A stretch of 64,000 bases of DNA from Saccharofermentans sp. (GTDB taxonomy: Bacteria; Bacillota; Clostridia; Saccharofermentanales; Saccharofermentanaceae), in contig JAEFAZ010000007.1 of the NCBI GenBank assembly GCA_016292135.1, positions 62,001 to 126,000 of the forward strand, given 5' to 3'. Shown here piece after piece: positions 26,902 to 37,592 of the stretch; positions within the stretch are counted from its first letter, which is position 1; the number at the start of each line of letters is the position of its first letter. Position numbers and translations under genes: made by a program. The notes under the pieces are model-generated. The model was not told where the DNA came from. It did no database searches and saw only the letters and a program-made list of their open reading frames with translations.

Positions 26902-29385
26902 ATGAAATTCGGACATTTTGATGATGTTAAGAAGGAATATGTCATTTCTTCACCCAAAACCCCCTATCCCTGGATCAACTACCTCGGAACACAGGCATTC
27001 TTCTCGCTGATCTCCAATACGGCAGGCGGCTACAGTTTTTATAAGGACGCACGTCTGCGCAGGATCACCCGTTACAGATATAACAATGTCCCTATCGATA
27101 TGGGAGGAAGATATTTCTACATCAACGACAACGGCACCATCTGGAATCCCGGCTGGTCCCCTGTGAAGACGGAGCTCGATGAATACGAGTGCCGCCACGG
27201 CATGGGCTATACCGTTATCCGCGGTAAGAAGAACGGCCTTTCTGCAGAAGCCACCTTCTTCGTACCCCAGGACTTCGACGGCGAGGTCCAGCAGCTCGTA
27301 CTGACAAATGAATCCTCTGAGGCAAAGGAATTCGCTCTCTTCTCGTTCGCAGAGTGGTGTCTCTGGGACGCTCAGGACGACAGCAACAACTTCCAGCGCA
27401 ACTTCTCCACCGGCCGTGTGGAGGTCAAGGGTTCCGTAATCTATCACAAGACAGAGTACAGGGACCGCCGCAATCACTACGCTTTCTATTCCGTCAACGA
27501 TGAGATCGACGGTTACGATACGGACAGGGACTCCTTCATTGGCCTTTACAACGGCTTTGACAAGCCCCAGGCAGTCGAGGCAGGCAAGGCAAACGATTCC
27601 TTCGCAGACGGCTGGGCTCCCATCGCATCCCACTACAAGAAGATAAGCCTGGCTCCCGGCGAGTCCAAGACGCTTGTATTCGTCTTAGGTTACGTCGAGA
27701 TGCCCGTTGACCAGAAGTTCGAAGCTGACGGCAAGACCATCAACAAGGTCAAGGCAGAGGAGATGATCGCAAAGTTTGCGACTCCCGAGAAGTTCGCTGA
27801 AGGACTTGCAGAACTCAAGGCTTACTGGGATAAGCTCCTCGGCATCCTCAATGTCGATACACCTGATGACAAGGTCAACAGGATGGTCAACATCTGGAAC
27901 CAGTACCAGTGCATGGTCACATTCAACCTTTCCAGATCCGCTTCTTACTTCGAGTCCGGTATCGGCCGCGGAATGGGCTTCAGGGATTCCAACCAGGATA
28001 TCCTCGGATTCGTACACCAGATCCCCGACAGAGCCAAGGAAAGAGTCATCGACATCGCTTCCACACAGTTCCCTGACGGCGGATGCTACCACCAGTATCA
28101 GCCCCTCACGAAGAAGGGCAACTCCGACATCGGCGGCGATTTCTCCGACGACCCGCTCTGGCTCATCCTCTCCGTTTCCGCTTACATCAAGGAGACAGGC
28201 GACTGGTCTATCCTCGACGAGATGGTTCCTTACGACAACGACGTATCCGCTGCAAAGCCGATGCTCGACCACCTCGATGTATCCTTCTATCACATCGTAA
28301 ATAACTTAGGTCCCCACGGACTTCCTCTGGCAATGAGAGCAGACTGGAACGACTGTATCAACCTTTCCTGCTACTCAGACACACCCGGTGAATCCTTCCA
28401 GACCTACACCAACCCCAAGTTCGAGGCAGAGGGCGGTTACTCCAAGGTAGCCGAGTCCGTAATGGTCGCAACCCTCTTCACATATGCAGGCCCCAACTAC
28501 GTTGAGATCTTAAAGCACCTCGGCAAGGACGAAGAGGCTGCCAAGGCCCAAGCTGAGATCGACAAGATGAAGAAGAACATCATGGAATCCGCATGGGACG
28601 GCGACTGGTTCCTGAGAGCTTACGATGCCAACGGCGATAAGATGGGCTCCAAGGAATGCGAGGAAGGCCAGATCTTCATCGAGCCCCAGGGCTTTGCCAT
28701 CATGTCCGAGATCGGCAAGGATCAGGGCTGCGACATGAAGACCCTTGCAGCTATCGACGAGCGTCTCAACACAAAGTACGGTCTCGTTCTCAACAACCCC
28801 GCATTCACCAAGTACTATATCCAGTACGGTGAGATCTCCACATATCCGGGCGGATACAAGGAGAATGCAGGTATCTTCACACATAACAACGCATGGATCA
28901 TCTGCGCCGCAGCATATGCAGGCCAGGGCGACCAGGCATTCAAGTACTATTCCGAGATCGCTCCCGCATTCACCGAGGAGACATCCGATATCCACAAGAC
29001 AGAGCCTTATGTATACGGTCAGATGATCGGCGGTAAGGATGCAGGTTCCGATATCGGCAGGACCGGAGACAACTTCGGTCAGGGCAAGAACTCCTGGCTC
29101 ACAGGTACGGCTGCCTGGAACATGGTCGCGATCTCCCAGTACATCCTGGGCATCATGGCTGATTTCGACGGTCTTAAGATCGATCCTTCCATCCCTTCTT
29201 CATGGGACGGCTTCAAGGCTAAGCGTCAGTACAGAGGCGCAACATACGAGATCGACATCAAGAATCCGGATCACATCTGCAAGGGCGTCAAGTCCATGAC
29301 ACTGGACGGTGTACCCGTTGAAGGATGCGTGGTCCCTGCCGCAGCTGACGGCGGTGTTCACAAGGTCGAGGTCATCCTCGGCTGA
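26902..29385 (+). CDS. Cellobiose phosphorylase, GH94
   Basis: [71 protein letters not shown]; highly biased codon usage. Confidence 0.95.
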   Translation: MKFGHFDDVKKEYVISSPKTPYPWINYLGTQAFFSLISNTAGGYSFYKDARLRRITRYRYNNVPIDMGGRYFYINDNGTIWNPGWSPVKTELDEYECRHGMGYTVIRGKKNGLSAEATFFVPQDFDGEVQQLVLTNESSEAKEFALFSFAEWCLWDAQDDSNNFQRNFSTGRVEVKGSVIYHKTEYRDRRNHYAFYSVNDEIDGYDTDRDSFIGLYNGFDKPQAVEAGKANDSFADGWAPIASHYKKISLAPGESKTLVFVLGYVEMPVDQKFEADGKTINKVKAEEMIAKFATPEKFAEGLAELKAYWDKLLGILNVDTPDDKVNRMVNIWNQYQCMVTFNLSRSASYFESGIGRGMGFRDSNQDILGFVHQIPDRAKERVIDIASTQFPDGGCYHQYQPLTKKGNSDIGGDFSDDPLWLILSVSAYIKETGDWSILDEMVPYDNDVSAAKPMLDHLDVSFYHIVNNLGPHGLPLAMRADWNDCINLSCYSDTPGESFQTYTNPKFEAEGGYSKVAESVMVATLFTYAGPNYVEILKHLGKDEEAAKAQAEIDKMKKNIMESAWDGDWFLRAYDANGDKMGSKECEEGQIFIEPQGFAIMSEIGKDQGCDMKTLAAIDERLNTKYGLVLNNPAFTKYYIQYGEISTYPGGYKENAGIFTHNNAWIICAAAYAGQGDQAFKYYSEIAPAFTEETSDIHKTEPYVYGQMIGGKDAGSDIGRTGDNFGQGKNSWLTGTAAWNMVAISQYILGIMADFDGLKIDPSIPSSWDGFKAKRQYRGATYEIDIKNPDHICKGVKSMTLDGVPVEGCVVPAAADGGVHKVEVILG

Positions 29386-29410
29386 ACGAGTAAAAGAAAT
29401 AATGGATCGG

Positions 29411-29446
29411 GGTCCCGCCCTCTTTGAGAGCGGCGGGGCTTTTTCC
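29411..29446 (+). terminator. Terminator-like hairpin between cellobiose and cellodextrin phosphorylase genes
   Basis: GTCCCGCC-CTCT-ttg-AGAG-c-GGCGGGGC followed by TTTTT, immediately before the next RBS. Confidence 0.7.
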
Positions 29447-29465
29447 CGGTAACGGAGGTATGTAT

Positions 29466-32414
29466 ATGGCTTATTACGGACAGACGGCAAGAGGTCAGAA
29501 GATAACTGCCGCTAAAGTCCTTAAGGACAGATTCGGGGAAGGATTGACCGGAGGGGGAATATCGGCTCAATTCGTTTCCTTCGGAAAGGAACCCCTTGTA
29601 ATAGGTGCAGCAGGACTTAAGTTCGATTCACCGCTCATCCGCGTGATAGCGGCATCAGGAGATTATTCGGATCTCATCTCAAAAGAGACCGGGGAAGGAT
29701 ACAGCCTTCTTTTCCTCAAGGATAAGATCCTCAGGGAAAAGGGCGGCAAGGTTGAAGAATGTGACGTATCTGCTTCGGCCGCAGCATCCATGATCGACAT
29801 GGCATCCGGATGGGGCGGCAGCCTTAACGGCAAGGGCGAACTCACGTTCGATCCCGCAACACCTGCTCCCGGACCGCATTTTTATACGAACATGCTGATA
29901 GGAAACAGGATCGGTTCTCCGAGGCCTTTGCAGAGCACGCCCAAGAGCGCGGTCGGCATGCTGGGCGGCGGATGCTTCCGTGCACATGCCGATACCCAGG
30001 TGCTCGCCACCAAGTGGGATTATCTTCCCGAGGAAAACGGTTTCCCTGCCAACCGCCAGTTCTATCTCGTATCAGGCGGAAAGAAGATCTTCTATTCGGG
30101 TCTTGCCAAGGCAGAGGGCCTAAAGTCTGCAAGGACCACCCACTCCCAGAACAGGACAGTGATCGAATACGAGCTGGATAACGGGCTTAAGGTCAGAAGG
30201 ACCATCTTTATCCTGCCCGCCAAAGAAGGACTTCCCCTCGCATGTGAAGCCCAGATGATCGACATAGAAAATAACTCCGCAGATGATATGGATCTGCGTA
30301 TCGTCTATACGGGAATGTTCGGAACGGATGAAGTCCACGCCTTAAGAGAAGACGTCATATTCTCGACGGTCGTTGCCCAGTCAGAGATCTTTTTCGATGA
30401 GAATGATGACCTCAGGGCTGTAAGCTTTAATCCCAATCCCAAGTGGACAAAGGGCAACATCAGATTCCATGTTGCGATGCTCCATAAGGGCGGAGAGACT
30501 ATCTTCCCTGATGAGTACTGTGCAAGATACGATGATTTCGTAGGCAACGGCACATTGGCTGATCCCGAGTTCATAGCTCCCCTGGCCTGCGCTCCTTCGA
30601 GGAAGGGCCCCGGCTTCTTTGCCGTATCGACGCCTTTTGCGCTGAAGGCCGGAGAGAAGGTAAGAGCAGATAACTTCACCTGCCTTTCTTCAGACGCCGT
30701 AAACAGCGGTTTTGTTGTCGACAAGACCTGTAAGGTCGAAGCCGAAAAGCTCATAGAATGCTACAAGGATGAAGCAGCTCTTGCAGCTGATTATGCCTTT
30801 GTTTGCGATTTTGCGGACCGCTATTCATCCTACATGAAGATCTCTTCAGAAGATCCTGATTTCGAAGCATATGTCAACAACAACCTGCCTTTCCAGGTCT
30901 TCTACCAGACCTTCGTATCCAGGTCTTTGGACTGGACGCAGAAAGGTTACAGGGAGATCGGTTTCCGTGAGATCCAGGACATCTTCGCATCCATGTATTA
31001 TTTCGCCGGAATGGGGCGCACCGACTTCATCAAGAGCCTGCTCCGCGAATGGATCGAAAACGTATACACCGAAGGTTATGCCAACCATAATTTCTACTGG
31101 AAGGGCAAGGAGCCCGGCTGGTGGTCAGATGACGCGCTCTGGCTCCTGCAGGCCCTTGACCGCTATGTAAGCCTTACGGGCGACGTTGCTTTCCTCAAAG
31201 AGGAATTCGCAGTGGCCGGTTCCGATGAAAAGAGGACACTCCTCGATACGATCAAGGCGATAATCACTTACAGCGCCAAGATCTCCGTCGGATCACACGG
31301 CATCCCCCTCATTGACAGGGCTGACTGGAACGACTGCTTAAGGGTCGATCCCGACTGCATCAGCGGTGCCGAGAAGATCGAGCTTTATAAGCAGCAGCTG
31401 GCTGAATCCGGCGCAGCATACGGCGAGGAAGCATTTAAGTCGGAGTATTCCGAATCCGTAATGAATGGCTTCCTTCTGAAGGTCGCGACCGATGCGGCTT
31501 CTGTCCTCTTCGGCCTTGCGGGCGATGCAGGATATGCTGAGGAATTAAGAGCCTTGAGCGGCAAGATCCGTGAGGGTTTGAGGGAGAACGCATGGAAGGG
31601 AGACTTCTATGCGAGAGTCCTCTTCAACAGGAAGGACAAGCCCAACCTCAAGTATCTCGGTGCATCAGGCGACGGTCTTGCCGTGGAAGATGCTCCCGGA
31701 ACATATTTCCTCAATTCCTTCTCCTGGGCTCTCCTGTCAGGATGCGCCGATGAGAAGCAGATCGAGACCATGCTCGACAGCATCGACAACTATCTCAAGT
31801 CACCTTACGGATACAGGCTCTGTTCCACGGTAGACTATCCCCAGATCGCACCCAAGATCGACGTTATGCTCTACTATCCCGGTGACCGTGAGAACGGCGG
31901 TGTCTTCAAGCACGCCAACATGATGGCGGCATCCGCCATGTTAAAGAACGCCAAGACCGTATCCGACCCTGCCCTCGCAGAGCGTCTTGCGGATACGGCT
32001 TACTGGATAATCGACAGGATCCTGCCTTTCAGGACCTTAAAGTCGCCTTTCACCGTATGCGGCAACCCCAGATGGTGCACCCAGTACAACAACAGCGATT
32101 CAGGCGAGAATATAGGACCTACGCTCTCCGGAACATCGACATGGCTCCTGCTCTGTCTCTTCCAGTGCTTCGGTGTCGAGTTTACGGCCGATCACCTCGA
32201 CTGCAAACCGATCCTCCGCAAAGAAGACAGGGAGCTGAATGTAGACATAACGACGGAAAGATGTTCTTACAAGATCCACATTACCAAGGGTGAGGGCTTC
32301 GTAAGGACTGTGGAAGGCGTTAAGATCAGCGTAGACGGAAACGATATCGAAGGAACGGAAGTGCCTGTTTTCGAAGACGGTCAGGTACATAATGTCGAGG
32401 TTGCTTTCCAATAA
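29466..32414 (+). CDS. Cellodextrin phosphorylase, GH94
   Basis: PAPGPHFYTNMLIGNRIG, STPKSAVGMLGGGCFRAHADTQVLATKWD, EENGFPANRQFYL, RADWNDCLRVD, TQYNNSDSGENIGPTLSGTSTW. GGAGG RBS supports start 29466; ORF-track start 29424 lies in the hairpin. Confidence 0.93.
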   Translation: MAYYGQTARGQKITAAKVLKDRFGEGLTGGGISAQFVSFGKEPLVIGAAGLKFDSPLIRVIAASGDYSDLISKETGEGYSLLFLKDKILREKGGKVEECDVSASAAASMIDMASGWGGSLNGKGELTFDPATPAPGPHFYTNMLIGNRIGSPRPLQSTPKSAVGMLGGGCFRAHADTQVLATKWDYLPEENGFPANRQFYLVSGGKKIFYSGLAKAEGLKSARTTHSQNRTVIEYELDNGLKVRRTIFILPAKEGLPLACEAQMIDIENNSADDMDLRIVYTGMFGTDEVHALREDVIFSTVVAQSEIFFDENDDLRAVSFNPNPKWTKGNIRFHVAMLHKGGETIFPDEYCARYDDFVGNGTLADPEFIAPLACAPSRKGPGFFAVSTPFALKAGEKVRADNFTCLSSDAVNSGFVVDKTCKVEAEKLIECYKDEAALAADYAFVCDFADRYSSYMKISSEDPDFEAYVNNNLPFQVFYQTFVSRSLDWTQKGYREIGFREIQDIFASMYYFAGMGRTDFIKSLLREWIENVYTEGYANHNFYWKGKEPGWWSDDALWLLQALDRYVSLTGDVAFLKEEFAVAGSDEKRTLLDTIKAIITYSAKISVGSHGIPLIDRADWNDCLRVDPDCISGAEKIELYKQQLAESGAAYGEEAFKSEYSESVMNGFLLKVATDAASVLFGLAGDAGYAEELRALSGKIREGLRENAWKGDFYARVLFNRKDKPNLKYLGASGDGLAVEDAPGTYFLNSFSWALLSGCADEKQIETMLDSIDNYLKSPYGYRLCSTVDYPQIAPKIDVMLYYPGDRENGGVFKHANMMAASAMLKNAKTVSDPALAERLADTAYWIIDRILPFRTLKSPFTVCGNPRWCTQYNNSDSGENIGPTLSGTSTWLLLCLFQCFGVEFTADHLDCKPILRKEDRELNVDITTERCSYKIHITKGEGFVRTVEGVKISVDGNDIEGTEVPVFEDGQVHNVEVAFQ

Positions 32415-32429
32415 GCGGAGGATTAGATA

Positions 32430-33365
32430 ATGCCCTATTCAAGCGTATTTTTATCTGATGTCGTAAAGGCTTTCGATCTGGAAGTCGTTTTCGACACGGG
32501 CGATATTGAGGAGAGAAGGATCCAGGTCGCCGACGCGACAAGACCCGGCCTTCAGCTTGCAGGTTACTACGACCACTTCGGTCCCGACCGTATCCAGATC
32601 ATGGGCAACATGGAGCATGCTTACCTGGATCATCTGACACCCGAGGAGAGATACAACTCCCTTAAGGTCCTTTTCGAAAAGAAGATCCCGGCGCTCATAA
32701 TCACCCGTGACCACAAGGTCCACAAGGAACTGCTCGAAGCGGCGAAAGAACACCCCACGCCGGTCTTAAGGACCAGCCAGGCAACGTCTGATCTCTATTC
32801 GGCTCTCATCAAATACCTGAGCCTGGAACTTGCCCCCAAGGTATCCATGCACGGCGTTCTTGTCGAGGTCAACGGTGAAGGTATCCTGATCCTGGGTGAT
32901 TCCGGTGTAGGTAAATCCGAGACGGCTCTCGAGATCGTTAAGAGAGGTCACAGGCTCGTTGCAGACGATCAGGTCGAGATAAGGAAAGTATCCGAGACCC
33001 AGCTCATAGGAAGCGCTCCCGAGGTCATAAGACATCTCATCGAGATCCGCGGCATCGGCATCCTTGACGTTAAGGAGCTATACGGTGTTTCGTCCGTAAA
33101 GCCGCAGGAGACGATAGACTTTGTCATCAACTTCGAGCTCTGGGACGAGAAGAAGACATACGACAGACTGGGTCTCACCGATGAGACCACCGAGATATTG
33201 GGCGTTAAGGTTCCTTCCGTTACGATCCCCGTAGGACCCGGACGTAACCTCGCCATCATCGTCGAAGCTGCGGCGATCAACCACAGGGTCAATAAGATGG
33301 GATTCAATGCGGCCCAGAATCTGGTAAGCCGCGTGTTCCCGGGAAGAGACCAGACATATGGCTGA
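32430..33365 (+). CDS. hprK: HPr kinase/phosphorylase
   Basis: ILILGDSGVGKSETALEIVKRGHRLVADDQVEIR; HLIEIRGIGILDV signature. Confidence 0.96.
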   Translation: MPYSSVFLSDVVKAFDLEVVFDTGDIEERRIQVADATRPGLQLAGYYDHFGPDRIQIMGNMEHAYLDHLTPEERYNSLKVLFEKKIPALIITRDHKVHKELLEAAKEHPTPVLRTSQATSDLYSALIKYLSLELAPKVSMHGVLVEVNGEGILILGDSGVGKSETALEIVKRGHRLVADDQVEIRKVSETQLIGSAPEVIRHLIEIRGIGILDVKELYGVSSVKPQETIDFVINFELWDEKKTYDRLGLTDETTEILGVKVPSVTIPVGPGRNLAIIVEAAAINHRVNKMGFNAAQNLVSRVFPGRDQTYG

Positions 33366-34260
33366 TATCGATATCAGAAGAGATGTCCTTCTTAAGCCTT
33401 ATACAACGATGAAGTGCGGCGGACCTGCCGCCTTCTTTGCCGAGCCAGGAAATGCTGAAGAGCTGGCTGAGGCTTTCCTCTTTGCACAAAAAGAAGGTCT
33501 TCCCGCAGTCATCCTCGGCGCGGGTTCCAATGTCCTTATCTCAGATAAGGGTTTTGAAGGTCTCGTGATCAGGATCGGAAAGAACATGAGCGGCATAGAA
33601 GTCGACATGAAAGAAGACGGCGGCATAATAAGATGTCAGGCGGGCAACATGCTTTCCAATTTCGGAAATACTTGCGTCAGTTCGGGTCTTGAGGGAGCCG
33701 AGTTCTGCTGCGGCATCCCGGGTTCCGCAGGCGGCGCCATATACATGAACGCCGGCGCATACGGAAGGCAGATGGAAGACATCGTGACCGAAGTAAGCTA
33801 CTGGCAGGACGGCGACATCAGAAAGATAAAAGGGGACCAGGCTCAGTTCGCATACAGAAAGAGCATCTTCTCCGGCATGAAAGATGCCGTTATCTTAGGC
33901 TTTACTGCGGAAGTTCCTGCAGGTGATAAGGACAGGATCAAGGCATATGCGGATGAATTGAGACAGAAGAGGATCAACTCCCAGCCCCTGAACCATCCTT
34001 CATGCGGATCGACCTTCAAGCGTCCCGAAGGCTACTATGCCGGAAGGCTCATAGAAGATGCAGGGCTCAAGGGATTCGCTCTCGACGGTTCCGGAGCATG
34101 CGTATCCGAAAAGCATGCGGGCTTTGTCGTAAACATCAACGGTACGGCTTCCGCTTCGGACGTCTACAGGCTTATCCTTTATGTACAGGAAAAGGTGCTG
34201 GAGAATTCCGGAGTTACGCTCGAACCCGAAGTTAAGTTTATAGGGGATTTCAGTCTTTAA
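33358..34260 (+). CDS. murB: UDP-N-acetylenolpyruvoylglucosamine reductase
   Basis: YTTMKCGGPAAFFAEP, ILGAGSNVLISDKGF, GIPGSAGGAIYMNAGAYG, NHPSCGSTFKRPEGYYAGRLIEDAGLKG. Confidence 0.96.
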   Translation: MADIDIRRDVLLKPYTTMKCGGPAAFFAEPGNAEELAEAFLFAQKEGLPAVILGAGSNVLISDKGFEGLVIRIGKNMSGIEVDMKEDGGIIRCQAGNMLSNFGNTCVSSGLEGAEFCCGIPGSAGGAIYMNAGAYGRQMEDIVTEVSYWQDGDIRKIKGDQAQFAYRKSIFSGMKDAVILGFTAEVPAGDKDRIKAYADELRQKRINSQPLNHPSCGSTFKRPEGYYAGRLIEDAGLKGFALDGSGACVSEKHAGFVVNINGTASASDVYRLILYVQEKVLENSGVTLEPEVKFIGDFSL

Positions 34261-35123
34261 TGAGCGGGACGACTTTCTCGGACAATGTTAAATACGAGAT
34301 ATGCAAGGTCAGGTATACTGCCTCATCTTTTGAGTGGTTCCTGTCCGGTCTCCTGCTGGCTTCGTCGGACGGCGAAAAAGTGTCCGGCAGGATCAAGGCC
34401 GGCGGCAGGGTATTAGGGAGGCTGTCAAATCTCCTTAACGACTGGAAGATCGAAAACACCCAAAAGGACGGCAGGATCTATATCGGAAAGATCCCCGAAA
34501 ACGTCAGGGAGAAAGCTGCGAGCTTCCTTGAAGGAAAACTTCCCGAAGAAGCCGAATTCGACGGACACACCAATTCAAGGGCTTTCCTGGGCGGTGTCTG
34601 CATCGGTGCGGGGCACATAAGCGACCCCGACAACACATACAAGGTCGAGATACATCTCAAGAGCGAAGAGGCCTGCAAGCTGGTCTTTTCCGTCCTCGCT
34701 TATGAAGGTATCGATCCCGGCATCACGAGAAGAGGCGGGATATGGTGCGTAAGGTTTAAGAACGGTGATTACGTATCTGATTTCCTCGGCATGACCGGAG
34801 CCGATTCCGCGAGGCTTTCTTTCGAGAACACAAGGATAGAGCATGAGATAAGGAAACAGATAACCCGTGAAGTCAACTGCGATGACGGCAACACCAGAAG
34901 ACAGGCTGAGGCCGGAGCTTCGCGCTATGAGCTTTTCGAAAAGCTCTTAAGATCTGATAAGGGCAAGGACCTGCCGGATGAACTCCTGGCGGCCGCAAGG
35001 GCTAGCATAGATAATCCCGGAGCATCCATAGCGGAACTGGGAGAGATGATGACGCCTCCCATAAGCAAATCGGGCATGAACAACCGCTTAAAGAAGCTCA
35101 TGAGGATCGCTCAGGACCTCTGA
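34260..35123 (+). CDS. whiA: DNA-binding protein WhiA
   Basis: SFSDNVKYEICKV-type start; RAFLGGVCIGAGHISDP; C-terminal LRIDNPGASIAELGEMMTPPISKSGMNNRLKKL HTH. Confidence 0.94.
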   Translation: MSGTTFSDNVKYEICKVRYTASSFEWFLSGLLLASSDGEKVSGRIKAGGRVLGRLSNLLNDWKIENTQKDGRIYIGKIPENVREKAASFLEGKLPEEAEFDGHTNSRAFLGGVCIGAGHISDPDNTYKVEIHLKSEEACKLVFSVLAYEGIDPGITRRGGIWCVRFKNGDYVSDFLGMTGADSARLSFENTRIEHEIRKQITREVNCDDGNTRRQAEAGASRYELFEKLLRSDKGKDLPDELLAAARASIDNPGASIAELGEMMTPPISKSGMNNRLKKLMRIAQDL

Positions 35124-35251
35124 CCGAAGGGATATTTCCACTTAAATATATGATACTTATAGTCATTTGTTGAGGATTTTCGCCCCGCGTGGTAAAATGC
35201 GTTATTATATGCGGACACCGGGCCGTCGGTGTTGCACGGAAAGAACAGGAA

Positions 35252-37126
35252 ATGAGACAGCAATACATAGAACCTGACAACAGTTACTATAAGCCTTCCC
35301 GGGATCCTAACGAGGGACAGGTGATGTTGGTCGTCATAATGACGATCCTGTTCGTAACCCTTACTGCCATACTGGCAGTGGTCTTTTTCAAGAAGAGCAG
35401 CAATGAGGATATAGCAAGGAATCCCGAGGGCAGCGAAGTGAGTTCTTTTATTTCGGCAGCGACGCCTACTCCTACTCCCGCGCCTCCGCTCGAATCTTAC
35501 CAGAATCCTCTCTTATATCCTGCCAGGAGCTCGGTTACCATAGATAAGGAAGTCAAGGTCGATCCTGAGGCAGATCCTACCGCAAGGGGTCTTGTGGAGT
35601 CCGTCACGATGGCAGGCACCGATACGGAGGAATATGTAAGGGGAGAACCCGTATTTTTCTCAGATCCCATCAATTACGGCAAAGTACCCGGAATACTGAC
35701 TTTCAGAGGCAACAATTTCCGCAACTGCGCATCTTTCGGTTATACGGAAGTCAAGCAGGGAACGGTCGAACAGACCTGGGAATTCTCGGATATCGGATCC
35801 AAGCTCGCTTCAACCCAGCTTTTCGAATGGAAGGGCTTGAGATGGACAGGCCAGCCCCTGGTCGTACAGTGGACGGATTCCATGAAGAGTTCCATGAACC
35901 TGAAGGACAGCGCCAAGTCCAAGGCAGGTCTCGTGGAAGTAATAGCTGCAGCCCTCGACGGCAAGATCTATTTCATGGATCTGGAGACCGGGGAGTTCAC
36001 CCGTGAGCCCATTAACGTAGGAGCTTCCATCAAGGGAACTCCCGCATTGGATCCCAGAGGCTATCCCATACTCTATGTCGGTCAGACTGACGATAATTCC
36101 GACAGCGGCAAGTTCGGTATGTATATCTATTCACTCGTTGACGGGCTCTGCCTTTACAGCTTTGAGGGCACCGGGGACGGCGCCTACAGGAGCGGCTGGC
36201 ACGCCTTCGATTCATCACCGGTTGTATCCGCTGAGACAGATACTCTTATCTGGCCCTGCGAGAACGGACTTATCTATACCATAAAGCTCAACACGGCATA
36301 TACTCCGGGATCTTCCGTGATCACGATCAATCCCGAGGCTTGTGCATATAAGTACATCTTTAACGACAACACCGCAAGCCACATGGGCGTCGAGAGTTCT
36401 ATCGCGCTCTACGGCAACTACGGTTATTTCGTTGACAACACACAGAACCTTGTCTGCCTCGATATCAATGCGATGAAGATGGTCTGGTGCCGTAAGTTAG
36501 GAGACGATTCCGACGTTACACCGGTCATCGACGAGGAGGACGGCGTGCCTTATGTCTACATCGGCTGCGAGGTCGATAACCAGGGCCCCGTAGGCGAATT
36601 CAACGGTGCTGCCTATGTCTATAAGATCAACGGTCTTTCGGGCGAAGTCGTATGGCAGACATCGGAGGCATGTTATACTTATAACGGTCAGACTTCAGAG
36701 ACGGATCAGAGCGGCGGATGCTTCGGCAATCCCATTGTCGGAAAGAGGACTATCGGCAATCTGGTCATATTCTCTTACAGCATGACCAACAACCTTTTGA
36801 GCGGAAACAAACTCGTAGCATATGATAAGACTCTCGGAACCCTTGTCTGGGAATATAAGATGAACATCTATTCCTACAGTTCGCCGGTCGACATATATGA
36901 TTCTGAAGGAAATGCATATATCCTGATCGGTGACAGCATAGGACAGATCCATCTCATAAATGCCTCCAACGGCAAGAGAGTTACATATATCCAAACGTCG
37001 AGACTCTTTAAGACGGACAAAAAGACCTCATCCGGAGTCTGCTTTGAAGCTTCACCTGTCGTATGGGGCAATACAGTCGTTATAGGCACCACTTCAGGAT
37101 CTGTCTTCGGCTTAAAGATCTCATGA
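35252..37126 (+). CDS. Membrane-anchored PQQ-like beta-propeller protein
   Basis: N-terminal TM (VMLVVIMTILFVTLTAILAVVFF), TPTPTPAPP linker, repeated blades (DGKIYFMDLETGEF, GLIYTIKLNTAYTPG, GQIHLINASNGKRV). ORF-track start 35189; M at 35252 preferred. Confidence 0.78.
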   Translation: MRQQYIEPDNSYYKPSRDPNEGQVMLVVIMTILFVTLTAILAVVFFKKSSNEDIARNPEGSEVSSFISAATPTPTPAPPLESYQNPLLYPARSSVTIDKEVKVDPEADPTARGLVESVTMAGTDTEEYVRGEPVFFSDPINYGKVPGILTFRGNNFRNCASFGYTEVKQGTVEQTWEFSDIGSKLASTQLFEWKGLRWTGQPLVVQWTDSMKSSMNLKDSAKSKAGLVEVIAAALDGKIYFMDLETGEFTREPINVGASIKGTPALDPRGYPILYVGQTDDNSDSGKFGMYIYSLVDGLCLYSFEGTGDGAYRSGWHAFDSSPVVSAETDTLIWPCENGLIYTIKLNTAYTPGSSVITINPEACAYKYIFNDNTASHMGVESSIALYGNYGYFVDNTQNLVCLDINAMKMVWCRKLGDDSDVTPVIDEEDGVPYVYIGCEVDNQGPVGEFNGAAYVYKINGLSGEVVWQTSEACYTYNGQTSETDQSGGCFGNPIVGKRTIGNLVIFSYSMTNNLLSGNKLVAYDKTLGTLVWEYKMNIYSYSSPVDIYDSEGNAYILIGDSIGQIHLINASNGKRVTYIQTSRLFKTDKKTSSGVCFEASPVVWGNTVVIGTTSGSVFGLKIS

Positions 37127-37143
37127 CGGAAGGTAATGGTAAG

Positions 37144-37554
37144 ATGAAGACGGAGGGAATGTATGATGATCTTGTTGTCCTGGAAGTGGAGATAATCTCC
37201 TTTTCCAACGAGGGATATAAGGTCAAATACGATTTCCGCAGAAAGATATTGTCATGGAGAGACAATTATATGTGGAACAACAATTTCACGAGTCTCATAA
37301 ATGACGGCAAATTTGATCTTCTCAAGGAGAAACTCCCCAAGATAGGAGTCCTTGAATGGATCAAGGCATATTCGGAAGGTGATGCCGAGAAGTTCGGCAG
37401 GAAGGTCTCTGTTTCCGGTATGTGGAAGATGAAGGCCGAGTTTAAGGATAAAACGGTCATTGCGACCGGCAGTGAGGAGATCTTCCCCGCAAAATGGGAT
37501 GATCTGAGATCACTGATCGAGATGACGACAGGAACAAAGTTCGCTCTGAGATGA
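37144..37554 (+). CDS. Hypothetical protein
   Basis: Open frame between co-oriented genes, start after a purine-rich RBS; no family recognised. Confidence 0.55.
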   Translation: MKTEGMYDDLVVLEVEIISFSNEGYKVKYDFRRKILSWRDNYMWNNNFTSLINDGKFDLLKEKLPKIGVLEWIKAYSEGDAEKFGRKVSVSGMWKMKAEFKDKTVIATGSEEIFPAKWDDLRSLIEMTTGTKFALR

Positions 37555-37592
37555 CCGGAGCAGGGCTTTAAAGAATAGCATAAGGAGACGAC

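Noticed and set aside
26950-27633. 227-aa minus-strand ORF, and similar ones at 27685-28293 and 28510-28995
   Set aside because: Antisense shadows of the codon-biased cellobiose phosphorylase gene.
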